The notes beneath the pieces are model-generated. The model saw only the letters and a program-made list of their open reading frames with translations. It had not been told where the DNA came from and made no database searches. A stretch of DNA of 51,640 nt from Clostridiales bacterium (GTDB lineage: Bacteria; Bacillota; Clostridia; Christensenellales; CAG-138), in the NCBI GenBank assembly GCA_024698505.1, contig JAILRE010000006.1:1-51640 (forward strand). The letters are read 5' to 3'. The translations under genes and the position numbers were made by a program. Of this stretch, positions 25,846-36,512 are shown piece after piece (the first letter of the stretch is position 1; every line of letters starts with the position of its first letter).

Positions 25846-25878
25846 AAAAAACTCGGCGGGCTTTTGCCTTGCCCGCCG
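25846..25878 (-). terminator. Terminator of the CCA-type nucleotidyltransferase gene
   Basis: CGGCGGGC and GCCCGCCG (25854-25861 and 25871-25878) form an 8-bp stem with a 9-base loop; the minus strand then continues AGTTTTTTATT. Confidence 0.9.
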
Positions 25879-25891
25879 CGAATATTAAGCT

Positions 25892-27280
25892 TTACGATCT
25901 GCCCGCCGCGTCCCGCGCGAGCTTAAGCAGCTTTTCGCGGGTGTTGTCCTGCGGGCGGACGGCGCAGTGGGATAAAAGCGCCGCCTTTATACGGCCTATC
26001 TCGGGGGAGGGAGGGAGCGAAAGCGCCTCCATTACATCCCTTCCCGTGACCGCAAGCTCGCTCTCCGAGAAGGGGGTGTTCTTTTCCGTCATCTCATGGA
26101 GCACGGAGCGCCAGCGAAGAGCCGATCTTACCTCGATCGTTTCGCCCACGGAGCCTTGGAAATCCGCCTCCCTTACGTCGGCAAGCAGGAGCGTCCTCTC
26201 CCTGCCCCAGCGGCAGAAGCGCTTTTTCAGCGTGGAGTCCTTTGCGCGGCCGTCCAGGTCGAACATATGATGGCGGACGAGCCAGCAGACGAGCTCCGTC
26301 GTGCCGTTGTCGAAGCGGAGCCGCGTCATTATCTCGCGGCAGATGCGCTCGCCCTCCAGATCGTGCCCGTGCATATTGCCCTGCTTTTCAAGCATTATCG
26401 GCTTTGCGATATCGTGGAAGAGGCAGGCGAGCCTCAGCGGCAGAACGGGCTTTGAGAGCGCGGTGGTACGGAAAATATGCTCCAGAACGGGGAATCTGTG
26501 GAATTTCGCGCTCTGCGGCACGCCGCGGCAGGCGGCAAGCTCGGGCAGGAACACGTCGATGAGGCGGAGCTCATCCATTGCGTGAAGGCCGCGAAGCACG
26601 GAATCCTCCGCGGGAAGACCGTATTTTGCGTCGGCCATGAGTATCTTTATCAGCTCGTCGCGGATCCTCTCGGCGGAAACGTCGGCAAGCAGGGGCGAAA
26701 GCTCCCTTGCGGCGGCGAACGTCCTTTCCTCGATATCGAAGCCGAGCTCGGCGGCGAAGCGGCAGAGCCTCAGGAGCCTCAGCCCGTCGTCCCTCAGTAT
26801 TGTTTCGGGATCCGCCGTCGTGGTGCGGATGAGGCGGTTTTCAAGATCGGGAACGCCGCCCGTCGGGTCGAGCACCTCGCCCGAAAGAACGCACGCGTAG
26901 AGCGCGTTGACCGAGAAATCGCGGCGGAAGGCGTCCTCCTCCGGCGTGTCGGAGAAGGAGACGGAGCTCGGCCTGTGGGCGCCGCCCTCGCCGTAGGAAT
27001 CGGCGCGGAAGGTGGTGTGCTCGTAGGATTTGCCGTTTATATGCACCTCGACCATGCCGAAGGCGAGCCCCTTTTCGACCGTCCCGAAGCCGTTTTCGCG
27101 GCAGAGCCGCAGCATTTCGTCCGGCCTGAGCCTGCTCGTCACGTCCGTATCCGATACGGGGATCCCGAGCAGCGTGTTGCGCACGTGCCCGCCCACGACG
27201 AAAAGCTCGCCGCCCTTTTCTCTTACGAGCCCGGCGAGAGTCAAAAGCTCCGGATCGAATTGGAATAACGCTGTTTTCAT
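25892..27280 (-). CDS. CCA tRNA nucleotidyltransferase/poly(A) polymerase family with HD domain
   Basis: 462 residues. The N-terminal nucleotidyltransferase head has GGHVRNTLLG (about 30-39) and the metal-binding SDTDVTS; the family usually reads GGxVRDxLL, so Asn replaces Asp in this copy. The neck has FRRDFSVNALY, DPTGGVPDLENRLIRT and ILRDDGLRLLRLCRFAAELGF. The C-terminal part has an HD motif in LACLFHDIAKP. CCA enzymes repair or add the tRNA 3' end; Clostridia often have this multi-domain form. It ends at its own terminator. Upstream lie the hairpin-repeat arrays. Confidence 0.9.
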   Translation of the reverse strand: MKTALFQFDPELLTLAGLVREKGGELFVVGGHVRNTLLGIPVSDTDVTSRLRPDEMLRLCRENGFGTVEKGLAFGMVEVHINGKSYEHTTFRADSYGEGGAHRPSSVSFSDTPEEDAFRRDFSVNALYACVLSGEVLDPTGGVPDLENRLIRTTTADPETILRDDGLRLLRLCRFAAELGFDIEERTFAAARELSPLLADVSAERIRDELIKILMADAKYGLPAEDSVLRGLHAMDELRLIDVFLPELAACRGVPQSAKFHRFPVLEHIFRTTALSKPVLPLRLACLFHDIAKPIMLEKQGNMHGHDLEGERICREIMTRLRFDNGTTELVCWLVRHHMFDLDGRAKDSTLKKRFCRWGRERTLLLADVREADFQGSVGETIEVRSALRWRSVLHEMTEKNTPFSESELAVTGRDVMEALSLPPSPEIGRIKAALLSHCAVRPQDNTREKLLKLARDAAGRS

Positions 27281-27302
27281 GGTTTTTCGTTTGAATATCG
27301 GG

Positions 27303-27552
27303 ACCCTTCCGTCAGCCTGCGGCTGACACCTCCCCTATAAATAGGGGAGGCAAAAGAGTAAGCGGAACCCATCGATCAGCCTGCGGCTGACACCTCCCCT
27401 ATAAATAGGGGAGGCAAAAGAGGAAGAGAGACCCATCGATCAGCCTGCGGCTGACACCTCCCCTATAAATAGGGGAGGCAAAAGAGGAGGCGGAACCCCT
27501 CAGTCATCCGGGCGGGGCCCGGCTGACAGCTCCCCTATATAATAGGGGAGCC
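27303..27552 (-). repeat. Left array: four paired-hairpin repeats, minus orientation
   Basis: Four copies of a two-hairpin unit. Stem A is CTCCCCTAT/ATAGGGGAG at 27329-27350, 27393-27414, 27457-27478 and 27529-27551, so the spacing is 64, 64 and 72. Stem B lies before it on the plus strand: GTCAGCC-TGC-GGCTGAC in the first copy, TCAGCC-TGC-GGCTGA in the next two, and a longer GTCATCCGGGC/GCCCGGCTGAC in the fourth. Read on the minus strand the unit is stem A, stem B, then a tail that in the fourth copy reads GACTGAGGGG. The same unit makes the right array in the opposite orientation. No gene lies within it. Confidence 0.95.
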
Positions 27553-27610
27553 GATCGCTGCGAAGGACGAGCTCTCGGGCTGCAGAGAGAGTCCGAAAGG
27601 CAGAGGATCG

Positions 27611-27991
27611 TTATGTTTCCTGCGAGCGCTTCCGAGCGAGCCTTTCCGAGGCGAATTTATCTATCCAAAGGCAGACGCCTTCAAAATTCGTATCCACGTC
27701 ATAATTCGATATCCGCAGAACGTACAGGCCGCGCTCGTTCAGATACGCGTCGCGCTCGCGATCCCGCTGCGCCGAATCGGGCGCGTAGTGCTGGGAGCCG
27801 TCGATCTCTACGACCAGTTTTGCGGAAAAGCTGTAAAAATCTACGATGTAGTTTCCTATGGCCTTTTGCCTTCGAAACCGCGCCGGATGACGGCAAAGGT
27901 ATTCGTACCAGAGCCGGCGTTCCTGCCTTGTCATGTTTTTCCGAAGCGCACAGGCAAGCGTCCGAAGCTTCGGCTTGCTGATCGTGTTCAC
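27611..27991 (-). CDS. DUF559 (Vsr-like) endonuclease-domain protein
   Basis: 126 residues. The family core is clear: LRKNMTRQERRLWYEYL (about 16-32), FRRQKAIGNYIVDFYS with Asp51, then LVVEIDGSQHY with Glu62 and Asp64 and His68, and YVLRISNYDV. Together these form a PD-(D/E)XK-type nuclease fold related to very-short-patch repair enzymes. The start is a GTG at 27991 with AAGGAG six bases upstream. The cellular role of DUF559 proteins is not established. The gene stands alone between two opposed arrays of the same hairpin repeat, which suggests the protein acts on, or spreads with, those repeats. Most of the protein is basic. Confidence 0.88.
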   Translation of the reverse strand: MNTISKPKLRTLACALRKNMTRQERRLWYEYLCRHPARFRRQKAIGNYIVDFYSFSAKLVVEIDGSQHYAPDSAQRDRERDAYLNERGLYVLRISNYDVDTNFEGVCLWIDKFASERLARKRSQET

Positions 27992-28035
27992 GAACTGCTC
28001 CTTATACTCCCAACAGCGAGCCGAGTGGGTCCAAA

Positions 28036-28232
28036 GGCTCCCCTATTTATAGGGGAACTGTCAGCCGGGCTATGCGAGGCTGACCAAGGGGATCGTTCCT
28101 TATAAGGCTCCCCTATTTATAGGGGAGCTGTCAGCCGGGCTATGCGAGGCTGACTGAGGGGATCGTTCCTTATAAGGCTCCCCTATTTATAGGGGAGCTG
28201 TCGCCCGAGCCACACTCGGGCGACTGAGGGGT
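28036..28232 (+). repeat. Right array: three paired-hairpin repeats, plus orientation
   Basis: Three units start at 28036, 28106 and 28176, exactly 70 bases apart. Each has stem A (CTCCCCTAT-TT-ATAGGGGA), stem B, then TGAGGGG or a variant. In units 1 and 2 stem B is TCAGCC/GGCTGA; in unit 3 it is GTCGCCCGAG/CTCGGGCGAC, so both sides have changed together and pairing is kept. The array is in inverted orientation to the left array across the DUF559 gene. It ends about 45 bases before the gyrA stop. Confidence 0.95.
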
Positions 28233-28245
28233 CCACAATCACCGC

Positions 28246-28268
28246 GGGGCGAAGCCAAGCTTCGCCCC
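28246..28268 (-). terminator. Hairpin at the gyrA 3' end
   Basis: GGGGCGAAGC (28246-28255) pairs with GCTTCGCCCC (28259-28268) over a 3-base loop. No T tract follows on the minus strand, so it is a weak terminator candidate. Confidence 0.5.
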
Positions 28269-28278
28269 GTCGATTTAT

Positions 28279-30882
28279 TTATTCGTCTTCGCCCGTTTCG
28301 GGTTCCACCTCGGTGAAATCGAGGGAGTCGTCGGGAAGCGCCTCCTCGCGGCGCGCCTCGGCGGGATGCTGGGCGGCTTCGGCCTCGTGCTCGTGGGCGG
28401 CCTTTTCGAAGGCCTCCTCCTCGTTATGGGGAGCCCTCGCTATCGAGACGACGCGGTGCTCGTCGTCCACGCGCATCAGCTTCACTCCCTGCGTGTTCCT
28501 CGATATGACGCTTATATCCTTCGCGGGAACGCGGATAATAACGCCGTCGTCGCGGACGAGCATTATGTCCTCGTCGTCCGTGCACATTCGGAGGCAGACG
28601 AGATTGCCCGTCTTGGGGGTGAGCTTCAGCGTCTTGACGCCCTTGCCGCCCCTCGACTGCGTTCCGTACTCCGATTCCTCGGTGCGCTTGCCGAGGCCCC
28701 TTTCGGTTATCGCAAGCAGGTAACAGCCCTTCTCGACCTTCGTCATGTCGATGACCTCGTCGTCATCGTCGAGCTTGATGGCGCGGACGCCCGTCGCCGT
28801 CCTGCCCATCGGCCTCACGTCGTCCTCGTGGAACCTGATGCTCATGCCGTTCCTCGTGCCGATCATGATATCGTCCTCGCCGCTCGTCAGCTGAACGCCG
28901 ATCAGCTCGTCGTCCTCCCTGAGGCCGAGGGCGATTATTCCGCCCTTATGGATATTGTCGAAATCCTTTATGGCGGTCTTCTTTATTACGCCCTTCCTGG
29001 TGGCCATCACGAGGTATTTGCCGCCGTTCGTGTACTCGTTTATCGGGAACGCGGCGGCGACCTTCTCACCGTTCTTGAGCTGCAGCAGATTGACTATCGC
29101 CGTGCCCTTCGCGGCGCGGCCCGCCTCGGGTATGAAGTAGCACTTGATGCGGAACGCCCTGCCCGTATTCGTGAAGAAGAGGATATGCGAATGCGTGGAG
29201 GTGACGAAGATATCCTTGACGAAATCCTCGTCGCGCGTGGTGTGGCCGGAAACGCCCACGCCGCCCTTATGCTGGGTGCGGTAGGTGTCCTCGTTGATGC
29301 GCTTTATGTAGCCGAGCCTCGTCATGGTGACGGCCATATCCTCCTCCTGGATGACGTCGTCCATGTCGATATCCTCGATCACCTGGGTTATCTCGGTGCG
29401 GCGCGCGTCGGCAAAGCGGGCCTTGATATCCAGTATCTCGCTCCTTATCACGGAGAGCAGTAGCTTTTCGTCGGAGAGTATGTGCTTGTAATACTCGACC
29501 TTTGCGGTGAGCTCCGCGGCCTCTGCCTGGAGCTTCTCGCGCTCGAGGCCGGTCAGCCTCTGGAGACGCATATCGAGTATCGCCTGCGCCTGCTTCTCGG
29601 AGAAGCCGAACCTTTCCATAAGGTTCGTCCTCGCCTCGCCCACGTTGGGGGAGGCCTTTATAACGGCTATCACCTCGTCGATATTGTCGAGCGCCTTCAG
29701 AAGGCCCTCGATTATGTGCAGACGCTCCTCGGCCTTTTCGAGATCGTACTTCGTGCGGCGGGTGACGACGTCCTTCTGATGCTCGAGGTAATAGGAGAGT
29801 ATCTCGCGCAGGTTCAAAACCTTGGGCTCGCCGTCCACCAGGACGAGCATTATCGCGCCGAAGGTGTCCTGCAGCTGGGTGTGCTTGTAGAGCCTGTTGA
29901 GTATGACGTTCGCGTTCACGTCCTTCTTGAGCTCTATCACAATCCTCATGGAGCCGCGGCTGGATTCGTCGCGCAGATCGGATACGCCCTCGATCTTCTT
30001 CTCATGGACGAGCTCGGCGATCTTCTCGACGAGCCTCGCCTTGTTGACCATGTAGGGGATCTCGGTCACGATAATGCGGCTGCGGTCGTTCTTCATGGGC
30101 TCGATCTCGGTCTTCGCCCGGACGATTATGCGGCCCCTGCCGGTGAAATAGGCGTGCCTTATGCCCGCGTCGCCCATTATTACGCCGCCCGTCGGGAAAT
30201 CGGGGCCGGGTATGTAGTTCATCAGCTCGTCTATGGAGATGTCGGGATCGTCTATCATGGCGACAACGGCGTCTATTACTTCGCCGAGGTTATGCGGGGG
30301 GACGTTCGTCGCCATGCCGACGGCGATGCCGTTCGAGCCGTTGACCAGAAGGTTCGGGTACCTTGCGGGCATTACGGAGGGCTGCATCCTCGTCTCGTCG
30401 AAGTTGGGGTAGAAATCGACGGTGTTCTTCTCGATATCGCGCATCAGCTCGAGAGCGAGCTTCTGCATCCTCGCCTCGGTGTAACGCATGGCGGCGGGCG
30501 GGTCTCCGTCAACGGAGCCGAAGTTGCCCTGGCCGTCGACGAGGGGCATCCTCGTCGAGAAGGGCTGCGCGAGCCTCACCATCGCGTCGTAAACGGCGGC
30601 GTCGCCGTGGGGATGGTACTTTGCCAGCACGTCGCCGACGACGCGTACGGACTTCCTGTAGGGCTTATCCGGGTCGAGGTTCAGCTCGTTCATGGAGTAC
30701 AGTATGCGCCTGTGAACGGGCTTTAAACCGTCCCTCACGTCGGGGAGGGCGCGGCTTATAATGACCGCCATCGCGTAGGAGATGAAGCTCCGCTTCATTT
30801 CGCCCACGAGATTGACGGGGGTTATGCGGTCGGAGGGGGAATGATCGCCGTATCCGATCAGATCTTTGTCGTTCTCGTTCAT
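28279..30882 (-). CDS. gyrA: DNA gyrase subunit A
   Basis: 867 residues. The breakage-reunion domain has the catalytic Tyr134 in [10 protein letters not shown], and [17 protein letters not shown] is typical. The C-terminal beta-pinwheel has several repeats and the GyrA box QRGGKG-like [12 protein letters not shown]. An acidic tail ends the protein. Gyrase introduces negative supercoils using ATP. In the quinolone region the sequence is [10 protein letters not shown]: Ala95 stands where Escherichia coli has Ser83, while Asp99 matches Asp87. It is co-transcribed with gyrB, 12 bases downstream of its stop. Confidence 0.97.
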   Translation of the reverse strand: MNENDKDLIGYGDHSPSDRITPVNLVGEMKRSFISYAMAVIISRALPDVRDGLKPVHRRILYSMNELNLDPDKPYRKSVRVVGDVLAKYHPHGDAAVYDAMVRLAQPFSTRMPLVDGQGNFGSVDGDPPAAMRYTEARMQKLALELMRDIEKNTVDFYPNFDETRMQPSVMPARYPNLLVNGSNGIAVGMATNVPPHNLGEVIDAVVAMIDDPDISIDELMNYIPGPDFPTGGVIMGDAGIRHAYFTGRGRIIVRAKTEIEPMKNDRSRIIVTEIPYMVNKARLVEKIAELVHEKKIEGVSDLRDESSRGSMRIVIELKKDVNANVILNRLYKHTQLQDTFGAIMLVLVDGEPKVLNLREILSYYLEHQKDVVTRRTKYDLEKAEERLHIIEGLLKALDNIDEVIAVIKASPNVGEARTNLMERFGFSEKQAQAILDMRLQRLTGLEREKLQAEAAELTAKVEYYKHILSDEKLLLSVIRSEILDIKARFADARRTEITQVIEDIDMDDVIQEEDMAVTMTRLGYIKRINEDTYRTQHKGGVGVSGHTTRDEDFVKDIFVTSTHSHILFFTNTGRAFRIKCYFIPEAGRAAKGTAIVNLLQLKNGEKVAAAFPINEYTNGGKYLVMATRKGVIKKTAIKDFDNIHKGGIIALGLREDDELIGVQLTSGEDDIMIGTRNGMSIRFHEDDVRPMGRTATGVRAIKLDDDDEVIDMTKVEKGCYLLAITERGLGKRTEESEYGTQSRGGKGVKTLKLTPKTGNLVCLRMCTDDEDIMLVRDDGVIIRVPAKDISVISRNTQGVKLMRVDDEHRVVSIARAPHNEEEAFEKAAHEHEAEAAQHPAEARREEALPDDSLDFTEVEPETGEDE

Positions 30883-30894
30883 GTTCTTCCTCCG

Positions 30895-32826
<1,932 letters not shown>

Positions 32827-32835
32827 TTATGTTCC

Positions 32836-33960
32836 TTATCTGTTGATTTTCGTGATATTGCCGTCCCTTACCTCGAAAAGGGCGGCGAGCTTATCCTTTG
32901 CCGCGCTCTCAACGCCCGTCGCGGTGAGCAGGCATTGACAGCCGAACGCGGAGTTCATCAGCGCCTTCTGCCTCTCCTCGTCGAGCTCGGAGAGCACGTC
33001 GTCCAGAAGCAGCACGGGGCTTTCGCCGACGACGTCCCTTATGAGGGCGATCTCGGACAGCTTCAGAGAGAGCGCCGCCGTCCTCTGCTGCCCCTGGGAG
33101 CCGTAGACCTTCACGTCCGTTTCGCCGAGCTTGATGCCTATATCGTCCCGGTGGGGGCCCCTCGTTGTGAAGCCGCGGCGGATATCCTCCTCGGCGGAGG
33201 CCGCGAGAGCATCGTAGATCGCGTATTCCGCGTCTCTTTCGTCAAAGTCGATGTTCGGCTCGTAGAAGGCGAAAAGCTGCTCACGGCCGCCTGAGAGCCT
33301 TCTGTGCACGTCGGACGCGATGGTGGAGAGCTGATCCATGAACTCGCGCCTCGCGCGCATGACCTCCGCGCCCGTCCTCGCCATCTGCACGTTCCACATA
33401 TCCAGCACCTCGGGATCGATGGGATCGGAGAACGCCTCCTTTATGAGGGCATTCCTCTGGCGCAGAGCGGCGTTGTACATGGCCGCCTTGCGGTAGTAGG
33501 CGGGGCGGAGCTGGCAGAGTTCCATATCCATGAACCGCCGCCTCACGTCGGGCGAGGCCTTGACGAGCGCCAGATCCTCCGGAGAGAACATGACGACGTT
33601 CAGCACGCCCATGAGGTCGCCCGCCTTGTCGGCTCGCTGACGGTCTATGAATATCTGCTTCCTGTCCTTGGGGTTCTTCGCCGCGGCGTCGCCCGTGCGG
33701 AGCTTTATTTCGACCGTGCGAAGGCCGGTATTCGTCTCCGCCTCGATCCCGACGTAGGCGCCTGAAAGGCCGTGGCCGATCATCTCCTGATCCTTGGAGG
33801 TGCGGTGGCTCCGCCCGAGGGCGCAGAGGAACACCGCCTCGAGCACGTTGGTCTTGCCCGCGGCGTTGGCCCCGTAAAGGAGGTTCAGGCCGCTTTCGGG
33901 CGCGATCTCAGCCCGATCGTAGCTCCTGAAACCGTTTAGCGTGAGCTTCCTTATGCGCAA
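32836..33960 (-). CDS. recF: DNA replication and repair protein RecF
   Basis: 374 residues from a TTG at 33960, giving MRIRKLTLNGFRSYDRAEI, the standard RecF opening. A GGGAGG site lies 8 bases upstream on the minus strand; the longer frame from 33987 would translate that site. The Walker A motif is GANAAGKTNVLEA. Further on are the signature region SQGQQRTAALSLKL and Walker B in LLLDDVLSELD. RecF helps load RecA at single-strand gaps. In most Firmicutes it follows dnaA-dnaN; here it is the first gene of the recF-gyrB-gyrA operon with its own promoter, and dnaN is absent. Confidence 0.95.
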   Translation of the reverse strand: MRIRKLTLNGFRSYDRAEIAPESGLNLLYGANAAGKTNVLEAVFLCALGRSHRTSKDQEMIGHGLSGAYVGIEAETNTGLRTVEIKLRTGDAAAKNPKDRKQIFIDRQRADKAGDLMGVLNVVMFSPEDLALVKASPDVRRRFMDMELCQLRPAYYRKAAMYNAALRQRNALIKEAFSDPIDPEVLDMWNVQMARTGAEVMRARREFMDQLSTIASDVHRRLSGGREQLFAFYEPNIDFDERDAEYAIYDALAASAEEDIRRGFTTRGPHRDDIGIKLGETDVKVYGSQGQQRTAALSLKLSEIALIRDVVGESPVLLLDDVLSELDEERQKALMNSAFGCQCLLTATGVESAAKDKLAALFEVRDGNITKINR

Positions 33961-34002
33961 GGCCGGCACCTCCCGATAATTCCCCAAAATACTTACGATT
34001 TT

Positions 34003-34031
34003 ATTATATCATAAACGGAAAAACAAATCAA
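34003..34031 (-). promoter_or_regulatory. recF-gyrB-gyrA promoter
   Basis: On the minus strand: TTGATT (34026-34031), a 17-base spacer, then TATAAT (34003-34008) with an extended TG. The leader to the TTG start is about 36 bases. Confidence 0.85.
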
Positions 34032-34107
34032 GATGTTTTATTATAATAATGAAGAAATCACCACGAAAACGACAGGAAAAAACAGGCTTTGCAAAAAGGC
34101 CGGCGCG

Positions 34108-34146
34108 CAAAAAAACGCGGCCCGCCGGATCGCCCGGAAGGCCGCG
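34108..34146 (-). terminator. Terminator of the DHHW-protein gene
   Basis: CGCGGCC (34116-34122) pairs with GGCCGCG (34140-34146), enclosing a smaller CCGG-type stem; on the minus strand seven T follow. Confidence 0.88.
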
Positions 34147-34179
34147 AAAATATGTGAGAGAGCAAAAACGTAAAATTCC

Positions 34180-35652
34180 TTATTTAACGATCCGGGCGAT
34201 CTGCTGGATCTTGCTGCCTGCGCTCAGCACGGCGAAATTGTTGGCGAAAACGAGGTCGGTGGCGCCCACGCTCGCGGCGAGCTCGAGCACGTTCCCCGTC
34301 CAGTAGCGGTAGTCGATCTCGTAGATCTTGCTGTAATGATCCACGAGGAACGGCAGGAGCGCGTTGCCGAAGGACTCCTTGATTATTATTAGGCAGGAGC
34401 CGTCGGTCACGTCGGGGTTGGTGAACACGGTGAGCGGATTGTCGCTCCCGGCGAAGGCGTTGTAGTTCGCCACGGGGGAGACTATCGGCCAGTTGGTGCC
34501 TCCATGCGAGCCGTCGCTTGCGGGATCGGTGAAGAACTTCATCTTGGCGTTCGGGGAAACGGGCCAATAGAGATAGACCGTGTCAGCGGGAAGCAGCGCG
34601 GGATCCTTTCCGCTCGACCTGTAGAACGAGCCCAGGAAGCCCGTTTTGCGCTTTTCCTGACGGGCGGTAAGAGGTATCTCCTCGATCCCCTTCACGCGGC
34701 AGAACGCGCGGTAGGCGTAATACGCGCCGAGCGACGTCCAGTGATGATCCGTCCTGAAATAAAGGTACTCGTTCCTGTGCAGGCGCATGTCGTGGCAGCA
34801 GGGGACCTTTATCACCTTGTCGGACATGAGGGAGAACGTGACGTTTATCTTGGCTTCGGTATCGACGTGATGGGATATCTGCGCGGCGATGTCGTCCGGC
34901 AGGACCACTCCGTACCCCGTGGGGATGATCAGCGAGTAGACGTTCGTGCTTCCTTCAAGCTGCTCCGCCGCCCAGCTGATGAGATCCGCGTACTTTTTGG
35001 CGGAGGACTTCACGTAAAAGCTTATCTCGAACGCGCTGTTGTCCACCCTTATGAGGTTCAGCCCGTCGCCGTAGGTGTGATACTTGCCGGAGCGGCTCGT
35101 GAGCGGAGGTATCGTGCTCACGTCGGGCCCGGGCAGGTGGGGCGGCTCGGAATAATAGGGAGTCGGCGTGGGATCGCCCGAGGGCTTGGGCGTCCTCGTG
35201 GGCTTAGGCGTCGCCGTCGGCTTGGGGGTATTCGTGGGTTTGGGAGTATTCGTCGGCTTCGGCGTTGCCGTCGGCTTGGGCGTCTTCGTGGCCTTAGGGG
35301 TCTCGGTGGGAACGGGAGTTTCCGTCGTGACGGCAGTTTCCGTCGGGACGGGAGTTTCCGTGGGAACGGCGGTCTCCGTCGGGATCGGCGTCTCGCCGGA
35401 GGCGGTCTCCGTCGGCGTTGCGGTATCGGTGTGGGCCGGGAGCGCGGTAACGAACGCCGTCTCGGAGGGGACGGCGGGCTGGGTAGGAGCGGGCTCCTGC
35501 GTCGGAGCTTCCGTAGGGTCGACAAAAGCGCTCCTGTCCCCGGGGACGGAGTCGGATCCGCGAAGCGCCGCGGCGAGTATCAGCGCGATCATAACGAGGC
35601 AGACGGCCTTCAGCACGAACGCGCCTTTGGATGAGGTCTCGTAATTTTCCAA
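34180..35652 (-). CDS. DHHW-family (AlgX/SGNH-like) membrane-anchored surface protein
   Basis: 490 residues. A single N-terminal membrane helix (about 10-30) anchors the protein outside the cell. A low-complexity linker of about 120 residues follows, made of Pro-Thr-rich repeats such as TPKPTNTPKPTNTPKP, a wall-spanning spacer. The C-terminal domain has RTDHHWTSLGAYYAYRAF, the DHHW hallmark of SGNH-type acyl-transfer enzymes, and IIKESFGNALLPFL with a Ser in the usual position. In Firmicutes these proteins commonly work with an MBOAT O-acyltransferase on cell-surface polymers. Here the DUF4358 partner is present, but no MBOAT gene is in the window. The gene is followed by a good terminator. 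Confidence 0.87.
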   Translation of the reverse strand: MENYETSSKGAFVLKAVCLVMIALILAAALRGSDSVPGDRSAFVDPTEAPTQEPAPTQPAVPSETAFVTALPAHTDTATPTETASGETPIPTETAVPTETPVPTETAVTTETPVPTETPKATKTPKPTATPKPTNTPKPTNTPKPTATPKPTRTPKPSGDPTPTPYYSEPPHLPGPDVSTIPPLTSRSGKYHTYGDGLNLIRVDNSAFEISFYVKSSAKKYADLISWAAEQLEGSTNVYSLIIPTGYGVVLPDDIAAQISHHVDTEAKINVTFSLMSDKVIKVPCCHDMRLHRNEYLYFRTDHHWTSLGAYYAYRAFCRVKGIEEIPLTARQEKRKTGFLGSFYRSSGKDPALLPADTVYLYWPVSPNAKMKFFTDPASDGSHGGTNWPIVSPVANYNAFAGSDNPLTVFTNPDVTDGSCLIIIKESFGNALLPFLVDHYSKIYEIDYRYWTGNVLELAASVGATDLVFANNFAVLSAGSKIQQIARIVK

Positions 35653-35664
35653 GGGTTCAATATC

Positions 35665-36123
35665 TCAGCCGAGAATTTTTTCGGCGGTCTGGGTGTCGGC
35701 GGTTATGACGACGAAAAGGTACGCGCCGTTATCATAGATCACGGCGTTCTGCAGCTTGGAGGCCTCGGCGGGCTCGTAGCGCTCGGCTTCGAGCTTCAGC
35801 GAGTCGAGGTAGAGGGAAACGGCCTCCTTCACGGCGGGGACGCCCGTCTCGTCGGGGAGGGTGAAGAGGAGCACCGCGTCGGCGTACTTGCCGCCCGCGG
35901 AGAAATGACGGATGCTCGTTCCCTCGGGAAGGTCGCTGAACAGGAAATCGGCGTACTGGCTGACGTCCTGAAGGGGAGCGGCGTATTTCACGTCCGCCAA
36001 AAGCTTATTGAGCGTCGCCTCCGCATCGAACGCAGCGGGCTTATCGCCGTTCTCCTTGGGGGAGCAGGCAAGAAACGCCAGAGCGAATACGGCGGCGAGC
36101 AGTATTGCGGTGATTTTTTTCAT
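35665..36123 (-). CDS. DUF4358 family lipoprotein
   Basis: 152 residues. The signal peptide MKKITAILLAAVFALAFLAC ends at a lipobox-type Cys20. The rest is a small mixed alpha/beta domain with FSDLPEGTSIRHFSAGGKYADA and ESVSLY-like SLYLDSLKLEAERYEP, as in DUF4358 proteins. These are regularly encoded beside DHHW and MBOAT genes and are thought to be accessory parts of a surface acylation system; their role is not proven. It starts the operon and the DHHW gene begins 12 bases after its stop. Confidence 0.85.
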   Translation of the reverse strand: MKKITAILLAAVFALAFLACSPKENGDKPAAFDAEATLNKLLADVKYAAPLQDVSQYADFLFSDLPEGTSIRHFSAGGKYADAVLLFTLPDETGVPAVKEAVSLYLDSLKLEAERYEPAEASKLQNAVIYDNGAYLFVVITADTQTAEKILG

Positions 36124-36198
36124 TTTGAGTTCTCCGAATAAGGATATAGCGCCGCGGGCCGAAAAATGCGGGTATTCTTTTCGCCGCGGCTACTTTTC

Positions 36199-36227
36199 AT
36201 TGTATCATTTTTTCGGACGCGTGTAAA
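36199..36227 (-). promoter_or_regulatory. Promoter of the DUF4358-DHHW operon
   Basis: On the minus strand: TTTACA (36222-36227), a 17-base spacer, then TACAAT (36199-36204). Confidence 0.8.
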
Positions 36228-36308
36228 GGGGGACTTGTCGGAAAATGTCGGAAATTGCCTGAAAAAAGCGAAGACCGGCCGGCTGATCGTCGGGCGGACG
36301 ACCGAATC

Positions 36309-36366
36309 GGCTCCCTTGCTCTGCAGGGGGAGCCGGCGAGCCGGCGCAGTCGGCGGGACTGAGGGG
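36309..36366 (+). repeat. Solitary paired-hairpin repeat (same family as the DUF559 arrays)
   Basis: GGCTCCC (36309-36315) pairs with GGGAGCC across a short loop, then a second stem built on GCCGGC/GTCGGC is followed by GACTGAGGGG. It keeps the layout and tail of the array units but has different stem sequences. It lies between pckA and the DUF4358 promoter; the rest of the 36124-36512 gap holds that promoter and the pckA terminator. Confidence 0.8.
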
Positions 36367-36396
36367 TTGAAGCGGCGGCCGGCTCCGGCACGGGCC

Positions 36397-36435
36397 AAAA
36401 CTAAGCGCGGCGCGGAGTATGAACTCCGCGCCGCG
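36397..36435 (-). terminator. pckA terminator
   Basis: CGCGGCGCGGAGT (36406-36418) and ACTCCGCGCCGCG (36423-36435) form a perfect 13-bp stem; on the minus strand it is followed by CTTAGTTTT. Confidence 0.8.
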
Positions 36436-36512
36436 GCTTGACTGTGCGTATTAACGAACTGCGGCGATCAAGCGGGCTTTGGCTTTATCGGCACGTTTCG
36501 TTCGGGACGGGA

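Noticed and set aside
27303..28232. Possible CRISPR array, because of regular 64- and 70-base spacing
   Set aside because: The repeated unit is two hairpins, the intervening bases are conserved rather than unique spacers, copies are inverted across a gene, and no cas genes are present.
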